59,162 bases of DNA from NCBI RefSeq assembly GCF_022808615.1, contig NZ_JAKZKS010000022.1:1-59162 (forward strand), read 5' to 3'. Source of the DNA: Bacillus sp. FJAT-47783. GTDB taxonomy: Bacteria > Bacillota > Bacilli > Bacillales > Aeribacillaceae. Below the pieces are notes generated by a model. That model did no database searches. It saw only the letters and a list, made by a program, of their open reading frames with translations, and had not been told where the DNA came from. The position numbers and the translations under genes were made by a program. This document shows positions 52,976 to 59,162 of the stretch, one piece after another (position 1 is the stretch's first letter; every line of letters begins with the position of its first letter).

Positions 52976-53738
52976 AGAAGAGATTAACGAGCTCATTTGT
53001 CTGTATCAAGAAAAAGAAGATCAAAAGGCCCAAGAAATCCTCGTCAAGCATTATGAAAACCTGGTTCGATCTTTAGCAAAAAAATATGTGAATGGTAAAG
53101 ATTTCTTAGAAGATTTAATACAAGTCGGAATGGTTGGTTTGCTAGGAGCGATTCATCGATACGATTCGTCCATTGGGAAACCATTTGAAGCATTTGCGAT
53201 TCCGACAATTGTAGGTGAAATGAAGCGGTATTTGCGTGATAAAACGTGGAGTATCCATGTTCCTCGGCGTATTAAAGAACTCGGTCCTAAAATTAAAGTA
53301 GCTGTAGATGAATTAACAAATGAACTTCAACGTTCACCTAAGGTAAACGAAATTGCAACATATGTTGACGCCTCAGAGGAAGAAGTATTGGAAGCGATGG
53401 AAATGGGGAGAAGCTATCAAGCGCTTTCTGTCGATCATAAGATGGAGGCGGATTCCGATGGAAGTGCTGTTACGATACTAGATGTGATCGGACAGCAGGA
53501 GCAAGGTTACGAACATATTAACCAAAAATTAACATTGGAGAGCGTTTTACATGTTCTAACAAGTCGTGAGCGGCAAATTATTGAACATCTATTTTTTCAA
53601 AATAGAAGTCAGAGGGAAACAGGGGAATTGTTAGGGATATCGCAAATGCATGTATCACGCTTACAGCGGCGCGCTATCGAAAAACTTCGTAGAGCTGCAA
53701 GAATAGATAAGACGGAGACATCTTCATGTTTCAAATAG
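52941..53738 (+). CDS. sigB: General stress sigma factor SigB
   Basis: 265 residues, sigma-70 group 3. Region 2 (YVNGKDFLEDLIQVGMVGLL, AFAIPTIVGEMKRYLRDKTW), region 3, and region 4 (LTSRERQIIEHLFFQNRSQR then ETGELLGISQMHVSRLQRRA). Start inside rsbW, end overlapping rsbX. Confidence 0.96.
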   Translation: MTPLSPKQKRSKEEINELICLYQEKEDQKAQEILVKHYENLVRSLAKKYVNGKDFLEDLIQVGMVGLLGAIHRYDSSIGKPFEAFAIPTIVGEMKRYLRDKTWSIHVPRRIKELGPKIKVAVDELTNELQRSPKVNEIATYVDASEEEVLEAMEMGRSYQALSVDHKMEADSDGSAVTILDVIGQQEQGYEHINQKLTLESVLHVLTSRERQIIEHLFFQNRSQRETGELLGISQMHVSRLQRRAIEKLRRAARIDKTETSSCFK

Positions 53739-54325
53739 AAGCAACAAAGTATATTCGAGCGTTCGCCTATCAGGCTGAAAAAATGGGGAATGTTTATTGC
53801 GGTGATTGTTTTTATATGCTCGCGACAGATTGTTATTTTATCTGTGTCATTGCAGATGGCCTCGGTAGTGGAAAAGCAGCATATGAATCATCATCTGCCA
53901 TTTGTAGAATGGTAGAGAAGTATCAAGAAGAAGATTTGTCGACATTGTTATCTAAGTGTAATGAAGGGATGAAAAACAAACGGGGAGCAACGGTTTCGCT
54001 TTTAAAAGTAGACTTTTTAAAGCGTGAATGCGTGTATAGCTCTGTTGGCAACATTCGCTTTACGCTCTATTCCCCTTCTAATCAATTTATTTACCCGTTA
54101 CCTGTCGGTGGTTATTTATCTGGTAAACCACAAAAGTATCGCATTCATACATTTGCTTATGAACAAGGTTCTACATTTATCCTATATTCAGATGGCCTTA
54201 AATTACCTATGAGTAGATCGCTATTGAAACAATACCACACAGTGGAAGAAATCACGAAAAACTTAGAACAGTATATACCGCTCCGTACGGATGATTTAAC
54301 TTATGTTGTTGGGCAATTACTTTAA
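53726..54325 (+). CDS. rsbX: PP2C phosphatase RsbX
   Basis: 199 residues, short PP2C fold: CVIADGLGSGKAAYESSSAI and FILYSDGLKLPMSR hold the metal aspartates. It removes phosphate from RsbS/RsbR to reset the stressosome. ATG within the sigB end. Confidence 0.94.
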   Translation: MFQIEATKYIRAFAYQAEKMGNVYCGDCFYMLATDCYFICVIADGLGSGKAAYESSSAICRMVEKYQEEDLSTLLSKCNEGMKNKRGATVSLLKVDFLKRECVYSSVGNIRFTLYSPSNQFIYPLPVGGYLSGKPQKYRIHTFAYEQGSTFILYSDGLKLPMSRSLLKQYHTVEEITKNLEQYIPLRTDDLTYVVGQLL

Positions 54326-54327
54326 CG

Positions 54328-54362
54328 GACTGTGCGAATTGAAGTACAGTCTCTATTTTTTT
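54328..54362 (+). terminator. Terminator of the sigB operon
   Basis: GACTGT / ACAGTC stem with a 12-base loop followed by TCTATTTTTTT, directly after the rsbX stop. Confidence 0.8.
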
Positions 54363-54436
54363 GATGTGAATCTTTTGTTCAAGTAAAGCATTTGGTAAAA
54401 TGTTGACATATTTGAAAATGAGCTGGAGGACGAAAA

Positions 54437-56593
54437 ATGGATCTGCAACTAAACATTTTAAAGGCTATTAGTGAAGAATTAACGATTTCGCTTACAAAAA
54501 TAGAAAATGTCATTCGCCTACTTAATGAAGGGAATACGGTTCCGTTTATTGCACGTTACCGAAAGGAACAAACGGGTGCGCTAGATGAAGTACAAATTCG
54601 TGCTATCGAAGAACGATGGATGTATATGCAAAATTTAGAAGCGCGAAAAGAAGAGGTCATTCGATTAATTAGCGAGCAGAATAAACTAACCGATGAGTTG
54701 AAGAAAAAAATACTTGTGGCAACAAAACTGCAACAAGTTGAAGATTTGTATCGTCCGTACCGACAAAAAAGAAGAACGAAGGCAACGATTGCGAAAGAAA
54801 AAGGGCTCGAACCACTTGCAAAGTGGGTATTTTCGCTTCCAAAGTCTGGGGATATAGAGGGAGAAGCGACCAAATATATTGATGCAGAAAAAGAGCTTAA
54901 TCAAATTGACGATGTTTTAAATGGAGCGAACGATATTGTAGCAGAGTGGATTTCAGACGATGCTACGATACGCCAATATATAAGGGAGAAAACGTTCAAA
55001 AAAGGAAGAATTACTTCAGTAATTAAAAATGTAGAAAAAGATGAGAATAAAGTTTATGAAATGTATTATGAATATGAAGAACCGATTTCTAAAATTGTAC
55101 CACATCGAATATTAGCGATGAATCGCGGGGAAAAAGACGGTGTATTAAAAATATCCATAGAACCGCCTGTCGATGAACTATTAGCATATATCGAAAGGAA
55201 GCTAATAAAAACCGAAACAGTTGTGAAGGATTTAATGATTAAATCTATTGAAGATGCTTATAAACGATTGATTGAACCATCGATTGAGCGCGAAATACGT
55301 AAAGAATTAACAGAAAGTGCAGAAGAAAGAGCGATACATATCTTTTCTGAAAACTTACGAAAACTTTTATTACAGCCGCCGCTAAAAGGTAAAATGGTAC
55401 TAGGTGTTGACCCTGCGTATCGGACTGGGTGTAAGTTGGCGGTTGTAAATGATACTGGGAAATTGCTTTCCATCGATGTCATTTATCCACATCCGCCAAA
55501 AAATGAATATGAAAAGGCAAAACAGAAATTTAAGGATGTTTTACTAACGTATGATATCGAAGTCATTGCGATTGGGAATGGAACAGCTTCTCGTGAAACC
55601 GAACAATTTGTAGCAGATGTTATTAAAGAGCTTAATAAAGACGTGTATTATTTAATCGTTAATGAAGCGGGAGCGAGTGTTTATTCTGCATCTGATTTAG
55701 CTCGTGAAGAATTTCCAGAATTACAAGTAGAAGAACGAAGCGCTGTATCGATTGCAAGGCGGTTACAAGACCCGCTTGCTGAGCTCGTGAAAATCGATCC
55801 AAAGTCCGTTGGAGTTGGGCAATATCAACATGATGTTTCGCAAAAACGACTTTCAGAATCGTTAACTTTTGTCGTAGAAACGGTTGTTAACCAAGTTGGA
55901 GTCAACGTAAATACAGCATCTCCGGCATTATTACAGTATGTTTCCGGCTTAAGTAAAACGGTAGCAAATAATATTGTGAAGCGCCGAGAAGAAATAGGGA
56001 AATTCGTGAATCGAAAACAGTTAAAAGATATCCCTCGTCTCGGTGCAAAAACATTTGAACAATGTATAGGATTTTTACGTATTGTTGATGGGGAGCATTT
56101 ACTAGACCGAACAAGTATTCATCCTGAAAGTTATCCTGATGTTGAGAAATTATTAAATAGTCTCTCTTTTACAACAGAAGATTTAGGATCCCAGCCTTTA
56201 AAAGAATCTTTACAAAAACTCGATATGAAGGAAACTTCTAAACAATTGGGAATTGGTGAATATACATTAAAAGACATTTGTGATGCTCTTATTCGACCAG
56301 AACGTGACCCTCGTGATGAAGTACCAAAACCGTTACTAAAGAAAGATGTATTACAATTAGAAGATTTAAAGCGTGGAATGGAAATGCAAGGTACTGTTCG
56401 AAATGTTGTTGATTTTGGCGCATTTATTGATATTGGCGTTAAACAAGACGGCCTTGTGCACATTTCAAAATTAAGTAAAAACTTTGTGAAGCACCCGCTT
56501 GATGTCGTTTCAGTTGGAGATATTGTAACCGTATGGGTAGATTCGGTTGATGTCCAAAAAGGAAGAGTTGCTTTAACCATGATTCAAGAATAA
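54437..56593 (+). CDS. tex: Tex-family RNA-binding transcription factor (YdcI)
   Basis: 718 residues. N-terminal Tex helices (NTVPFIARYRKEQTGALDEV), YqgF-like nuclease fold (VLGVDPAYRTGCKLAVVND), helix-hairpin-helix region (NTASPALLQYVSGLSKTVAN; IPRLGAKTFEQCIGFLRI) and a C-terminal S1 domain (GTVRNVVDFGAFIDIGVKQD). Spt6-like; acts on RNA polymerase and RNA. Same position as in B. subtilis. Confidence 0.95.
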   Translation: MDLQLNILKAISEELTISLTKIENVIRLLNEGNTVPFIARYRKEQTGALDEVQIRAIEERWMYMQNLEARKEEVIRLISEQNKLTDELKKKILVATKLQQVEDLYRPYRQKRRTKATIAKEKGLEPLAKWVFSLPKSGDIEGEATKYIDAEKELNQIDDVLNGANDIVAEWISDDATIRQYIREKTFKKGRITSVIKNVEKDENKVYEMYYEYEEPISKIVPHRILAMNRGEKDGVLKISIEPPVDELLAYIERKLIKTETVVKDLMIKSIEDAYKRLIEPSIEREIRKELTESAEERAIHIFSENLRKLLLQPPLKGKMVLGVDPAYRTGCKLAVVNDTGKLLSIDVIYPHPPKNEYEKAKQKFKDVLLTYDIEVIAIGNGTASRETEQFVADVIKELNKDVYYLIVNEAGASVYSASDLAREEFPELQVEERSAVSIARRLQDPLAELVKIDPKSVGVGQYQHDVSQKRLSESLTFVVETVVNQVGVNVNTASPALLQYVSGLSKTVANNIVKRREEIGKFVNRKQLKDIPRLGAKTFEQCIGFLRIVDGEHLLDRTSIHPESYPDVEKLLNSLSFTTEDLGSQPLKESLQKLDMKETSKQLGIGEYTLKDICDALIRPERDPRDEVPKPLLKKDVLQLEDLKRGMEMQGTVRNVVDFGAFIDIGVKQDGLVHISKLSKNFVKHPLDVVSVGDIVTVWVDSVDVQKGRVALTMIQE

Positions 56594-56599
56594 GGAATG

Positions 56600-56631
56600 A
56601 ACACTGCTTTTTACGGGCAGTGTTTTTTTCT
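56600..56631 (+). terminator. Terminator of tex, overlapping the cmpA 3' end
   Basis: AACACTGC / GCAGTGTT stem with a loop TTTTTACGG and seven T. The whole hairpin overlaps the last codons and stop of cmpA on the other strand. Confidence 0.9.
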
Positions 56632-56724
56632 GTAAAAATACCAACATTGATTAAGAAGTTTAATTTGATAGCGATCTTTTTGATAAAAAGCGCGCATCAT
56701 CTGATTTTTAAGCCATGTAGGCAT
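56611..56724 (-). CDS. cmpA: Cortex morphogenetic protein CmpA
   Basis: 37 residues from ATG 56724 with CAGGAGGT upstream. MPTWLKNQMMRAFYQKDRYQ followed by IKLLNQCWYFYRKKHCP matches B. subtilis CmpA in length and nearly every position. CmpA takes part in the quality control of spore envelope assembly with ClpXP and SpoIVA. Its 3' end doubles as the tex terminator hairpin. Confidence 0.95.
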   Translation of the reverse strand: MPTWLKNQMMRAFYQKDRYQIKLLNQCWYFYRKKHCP

Positions 56725-56823
56725 TGTTTATACCTCCTGAACTTATATAATGGAGTATGGTACTATTTAATATATGTGTTCAAATGTTGTCCCGTGTGAG
56801 GATTCTGAAGAAGGTGTCGAATT

Positions 56824-57282
56824 GTGAACAATATCGAATTACAACAGTTAGTTGAAAATATATCTTTATCATCATTCGGAAAGCCCTTTAACCATTCAGC
56901 GTATTTTAATAATCGTTTACGAACGACAGGTGGGCGATATTTATTGCAAAGTCATCATATCGAAATTAACCCAAAGTATTATGAAGCCTTTGGATTCGAA
57001 GAGTTAGAAGGGATTATTAAACATGAGCTTTGCCATTATCACTTACATATAGAGGGTAAGGGTTATCAGCACCGGGATCGTGATTTTAAATCATTGCTTC
57101 AAAAAGTAAACGCACCAAGATTTTGCTCGCCCATCCCTAAAAATAAAGCAACTAGAAAACGATATGTGTATGGTTGTAAACAATGTTCACAGCAATTTGT
57201 TCGATACAAAAGAATGGATACAAAAAGATATGTCTGTGGGAAATGTAATGGGAAAATAAATTTGTTAAAAGAGGTTGACTAA
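56824..57282 (+). CDS. ydcK: SprT-like zinc metalloprotease-fold protein (YdcK)
   Basis: 152 residues, GTG start. SprT domain with the zinc site HELCH in [18 protein letters not shown] (about 62-79) and a C-terminal zinc ribbon (CKQC and CGKC). Related to SprT/Spartan proteins; bacterial role unknown. Last protein gene before the tRNA cluster, as in B. subtilis. Confidence 0.93.
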   Translation: MNNIELQQLVENISLSSFGKPFNHSAYFNNRLRTTGGRYLLQSHHIEINPKYYEAFGFEELEGIIKHELCHYHLHIEGKGYQHRDRDFKSLLQKVNAPRFCSPIPKNKATRKRYVYGCKQCSQQFVRYKRMDTKRYVCGKCNGKINLLKEVD

Positions 57283-57366
57283 CATCAGGGTTGTATGATA
57301 AATTGTAAAAGCCGTCGTCATTACGATAGGTAAACAGAAAGTGAATATTTAACGATCATAAAAATC

Positions 57367-57395
57367 TTGACAAAATTGACTTGGATCATTAAAAT
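57367..57395 (+). promoter_or_regulatory. Promoter of the tRNA cluster
   Basis: TTGACA, 17-bp spacer, TAAAAT, 22 bp before tRNA-Asn. Confidence 0.75.
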
Positions 57396-57417
57396 GAAGG
57401 AAGTCGCAAGAAGTTAT

Positions 57418-57492
57418 TCCGCAGTAGCTCAGTGGTAGAGCATTCGGCTGTTAACCGAACGGTCGTAGGTTCGAATCCTACCTGCGGAGCCA
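57418..57492 (+). tRNA. tRNA-Asn (GTT)
   Basis: Acceptor TCCGCAG / CTGCGGA, anticodon loop CTGTTAA, T-loop GTTCGAATC, CCA encoded. Confidence 0.98.
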
Positions 57493-57495
57493 TAT

Positions 57496-57586
57496 GGAGA
57501 AGTACTCAAGTGGCTGAAGAGGCGCCCCTGCTAAGGGTGTAGGTCGCGTAAGCGGCGCGAGGGTTCAAATCCCTCCTTCTCCGCCA
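57496..57586 (+). tRNA. tRNA-Ser (GCT)
   Basis: Acceptor GGAGAAG / CTTCTCC, anticodon loop CTGCTAA, long variable arm as in class II tRNAs, CCA encoded. Confidence 0.98.
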
Positions 57587-57591
57587 TATAG

Positions 57592-57663
57592 GGCCCGTTG
57601 GTCAAGTGGTTAAGACACCGCCCTTTCACGGCGGTAACACGGGTTCGAATCCCGTACGGGTCA
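57592..57663 (+). tRNA. tRNA-Glu (TTC)
   Basis: Acceptor GGCCCGT / ACGGGTC, anticodon loop CTTTCAC. CCA is not encoded (TCA follows), so it must be added after transcription. Confidence 0.97.
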
Positions 57664-57712
57664 TCATATTTTATTCTTAATGGGAAGTTATCGAACTTCC
57701 CATTAAGTAACT

Positions 57713-57788
57713 GGAGGATTAGCTCAGCTGGGAGAGCACTTGCCTTACAAGCAAGGGGTCGGCGGTTCGATCCCGTCATCCTCCACCA
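57713..57788 (+). tRNA. tRNA-Val (TAC)
   Basis: Acceptor GGAGGAT / ATCCTCC, anticodon loop CTTACAA, discriminator A, CCA encoded. Confidence 0.98.
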
Positions 57789-57799
57789 TTATGAATATT

Positions 57800-57875
57800 G
57801 GTCCCGTGGTGTAGCGGTTAACATGCCTGCCTGTCACGCAGGAGATCGCGGGTTCGATTCCCGTCGGGACCGCCA
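57800..57875 (+). tRNA. tRNA-Asp (GTC)
   Basis: Acceptor GGTCCCG / CGGGACC, anticodon loop CTGTCAC, CCA encoded. Confidence 0.98.
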
Positions 57876-57895
57876 TTAAAAAAATAATTTTGTTC

Positions 57896-57924
57896 TTGAC
57901 TTTTCGATTGATACTTGTTACTAT
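57896..57924 (+). promoter_or_regulatory. Promoter-like element before tRNA-Gln
   Basis: TTGACT, 17-bp spacer, TACTAT. It lies in the 296-bp gap 57876-58171, which has no other recognisable feature. Confidence 0.55.
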
Positions 57925-58171
57925 AGATTTTGTTGTCCTTTGGGAAGTATAGTTGTTAAGATGGTTTTTTTGAGACTTGTATTGATAAGTTAATGAATAA
58001 ACCATACAAACAATTTTGAAATATTAAAGCTTCTTAATTAAGGATATCTTTAAAAGAAAGTGTATATCAAGTGATTTACCTGTTCTTGAAGTTTTCCGAA
58101 GAAGCTAATTCATTAGAAGGAGTTAGCTCGAGAGGCTATTTCAAAGATATATTTCCATGATGTTATTTCAT

Positions 58172-58246
58172 TGGGCTATAGCCAAGCGGTAAGGCAACGG
58201 ACTTTGACTCCGTGATGCGCTGGTTCGAATCCAGCTAGCCCAGCCA
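58172..58246 (+). tRNA. tRNA-Gln (TTG)
   Basis: Acceptor TGGGCTA / TAGCCCA, anticodon loop CTTTGAC, CCA encoded. Confidence 0.98.
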
Positions 58247-58252
58247 TCTTTT

Positions 58253-58278
58253 GAGCCATTAGCTCAGTTGGTAGAGCA
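58253..58278 (+). pseudogene. 5' fragment of tRNA-Lys
   Basis: 26 bases identical to the 5' end (acceptor strand and D arm) of the intact tRNA-Lys at 58404. From 58279 the sequence leaves the tRNA and runs for about 125 bp of unrelated sequence to the intact copy. No anticodon or T arm follows. Confidence 0.9.
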
Positions 58279-58403
58279 CGATCGAGTAAACTACGAAGCG
58301 ATGCATCAGCGCACAAATCGAGACGCTTCTTGAATAAGCTTTCTGAGATTTGGGTGTCTAATACAAGCGAGTAAATAAAGTTTACATTATCCCACTATTA
58401 TAT

Positions 58404-58479
58404 GAGCCATTAGCTCAGTTGGTAGAGCATCTGACTTTTAATCAGAGGGTCGGAGGTTCGAGTCCTCCATGGCTCACCA
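58404..58479 (+). tRNA. tRNA-Lys (TTT)
   Basis: Acceptor GAGCCAT / ATGGCTC, anticodon loop CTTTTAA, CCA encoded. Confidence 0.98.
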
Positions 58480-58516
58480 TTTGTTTTTAATATTTTTTTA
58501 CTCTGTTTTCATTAAT

Positions 58517-58601
58517 GCGGGTGTGGCGGAATTGGCAGACGCGCTAGACTTAGGATCTAGTGCCGTATGGCGTGGGGGTTCAAGTCCCTCCACCCGCACC
58601 A
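58517..58601 (+). tRNA. tRNA-Leu (TAG)
   Basis: Acceptor GCGGGTG / CACCCGC, anticodon loop CTTAGGA, long variable arm, CCA encoded. Confidence 0.97.
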
Positions 58602-58606
58602 TATTT

Positions 58607-58690
<84 letters not shown>

Positions 58691-58715
58691 TTGAGAAAAT
58701 AAATATAAAAAGTTG

Positions 58716-58744
58716 TTGACAAACAAATTGAAATACGTTAGGAT
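58716..58744 (+). promoter_or_regulatory. Promoter before tRNA-Arg and the rRNA operon
   Basis: TTGACA, 17-bp spacer, TAGGAT (a TATAAT lies four bases further on). It could drive tRNA-Arg-Pro-Gly and the 16S gene together. Confidence 0.6.
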
Positions 58745-58771
58745 ATAATACGTTGCTAAAAAACAAATTAA

Positions 58772-58848
58772 GCGCCCGTAGCTCAATTGGATAGAGCGTT
58801 TGACTACGGATCAAAAGGTTAGGGGTTCGACTCCTCTCGGGCGCGCCA
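58772..58848 (+). tRNA. tRNA-Arg (ACG)
   Basis: Acceptor GCGCCCG / CGGGCGC, anticodon loop CTACGGA, CCA encoded. Confidence 0.98.
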
Positions 58849-58854
58849 TACCTC

Positions 58855-58931
58855 CGGGAAGTAGCTCAGCTTGGTAGAGCACATGGTTTGGGACCATGGG
58901 GTCGCAGGTTCGAATCCTGTCTTCCCGACCA
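58855..58931 (+). tRNA. tRNA-Pro (TGG)
   Basis: Acceptor CGGGAAG / CTTCCCG, anticodon loop TTTGGGA, CCA encoded. Confidence 0.98.
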
Positions 58932-58942
58932 GTCGAAGGTAT

Positions 58943-59016
58943 GCGGGTGTAGTTTAGTGGTAAAACCTCAGCCTTCCAAGCTGATGTCGTGGGTTCGATT
59001 CCCATCACCCGCTCCA
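58943..59016 (+). tRNA. tRNA-Gly (TCC)
   Basis: Acceptor GCGGGTG / CACCCGC, anticodon loop CTTCCAA, CCA encoded. Last tRNA before the 16S gene. Confidence 0.98.
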
Positions 59017-59104
59017 AATTATCATTTTTGAAAACTGATCTTTGAAAACTAAACAAAACCAAGCGTTTCTGTTAATTCTATTTATTTTATGAGCAAGTCA
59101 AACT

Positions 59105-59162
59105 TTTATTGGAGAGTTTGATCCTGGCTCAGGACGAACGCTGGCGGCGTGCCTAATACATG
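59105..59162 (+). rRNA. rrs: 16S rRNA, first bases only
   Basis: TTGGAGAGTTTGATCCTGGC and the following GACGAACGCTGGCGGCGTGC are the universal 5' end of 16S rRNA; the gene runs off the right edge. Confidence 0.98.

Noticed and set aside
56131-56580. Minus-strand frame of 149 codons
   Set aside because: Antisense to the S1 domain of tex; no ribosome site.

Overview
This window is low-GC Firmicute DNA, almost certainly from a Bacillaceae species. The right half repeats the gene order of Bacillus subtilis from ydbP through ddl-murF-cshA-ydbST-ydcA-acpS-ydcC-alr-ndoAI-ndoA-rsbRSTUVW-sigB-rsbX-tex-cmpA-ydcK and then enters a tRNA cluster and the start of a 16S rRNA gene. I cannot name the species. 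Promoters, Shine-Dalgarno sites and T-rich terminators are of the usual Bacillus type.

Layout. 1-2.0 kb: a drug-type MFS exporter (cut by the window edge) and its ArsR/DUF2087 regulator. 2.1-4.1 kb: a scrap zone with a Uma2 remnant, an exact 90-bp copy of part of the MFS gene, a CRP-like sensor domain without its HTH, a dead ywiC, and an intergenic repeat. 4.1-12.7 kb: an Fnr-governed anaerobic respiration locus. It holds a Mrp/ApbC-type ATPase, a five-gene operon (NarI-like cytochrome b with an extra four-cysteine tail, NasC/NarB-type molybdoenzyme, four-cluster Fe-S protein, Tat-type Rieske protein, one-gene-sized membrane protein), a NarK transporter and a B. subtilis-type Fnr with C-terminal cluster ligands. 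Palindromes TGTGA-N6-TCACA lie where an activator should sit. This locus is the most unusual content here.

13-14.8 kb: a FrnE/DsbA-like protein and a broken Uma2 gene. 14.9-24.2 kb: a TPP riboswitch and an eleven-gene thiamine cluster (tenA, ykoE-ykoD-ykoC ECF transporter, tenI, thiOSGF, thiD, thiE). 24.2-28.3 kb: a 33-residue YjcZ-type sporulation peptide, two VOC proteins around an MFS relic, a YqjF-like protein, a small ATPase and degenerate repeats. 28.3-32.4 kb: a Fur-controlled siderophore importer (yclNOPQ type) with an IsdG-like protein as its last gene. 32.7-36.8 kb: azoreductase, tandem T-box leaders ahead of ilvE, a HAD phosphatase, and two related 150-bp MITE-like elements. 36.8-57.3 kb: the conserved ydbP-to-ydcK segment: cell-wall precursor enzymes, RNA helicase, PH-domain membrane proteins, rhomboid, AcpS, alanine racemase, the MazEF-type NdoAI/NdoA pair and the entire SigB partner-switching operon with an internal SigB promoter. 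57.4-59.2 kb: twelve intact tRNA genes, one 5' tRNA-Lys fragment and the first bases of 16S rRNA.

Functionally, the left part describes a facultative anaerobe that senses oxygen with Fnr and imports nitrate or nitrite (NarK). It probably reduces nitrate with a quinol-linked, NasC-derived enzyme in place of the usual NarGHJI, of which only ywiC-like debris is left in this window. The rest is biosynthesis, iron uptake and stress-response core genome.
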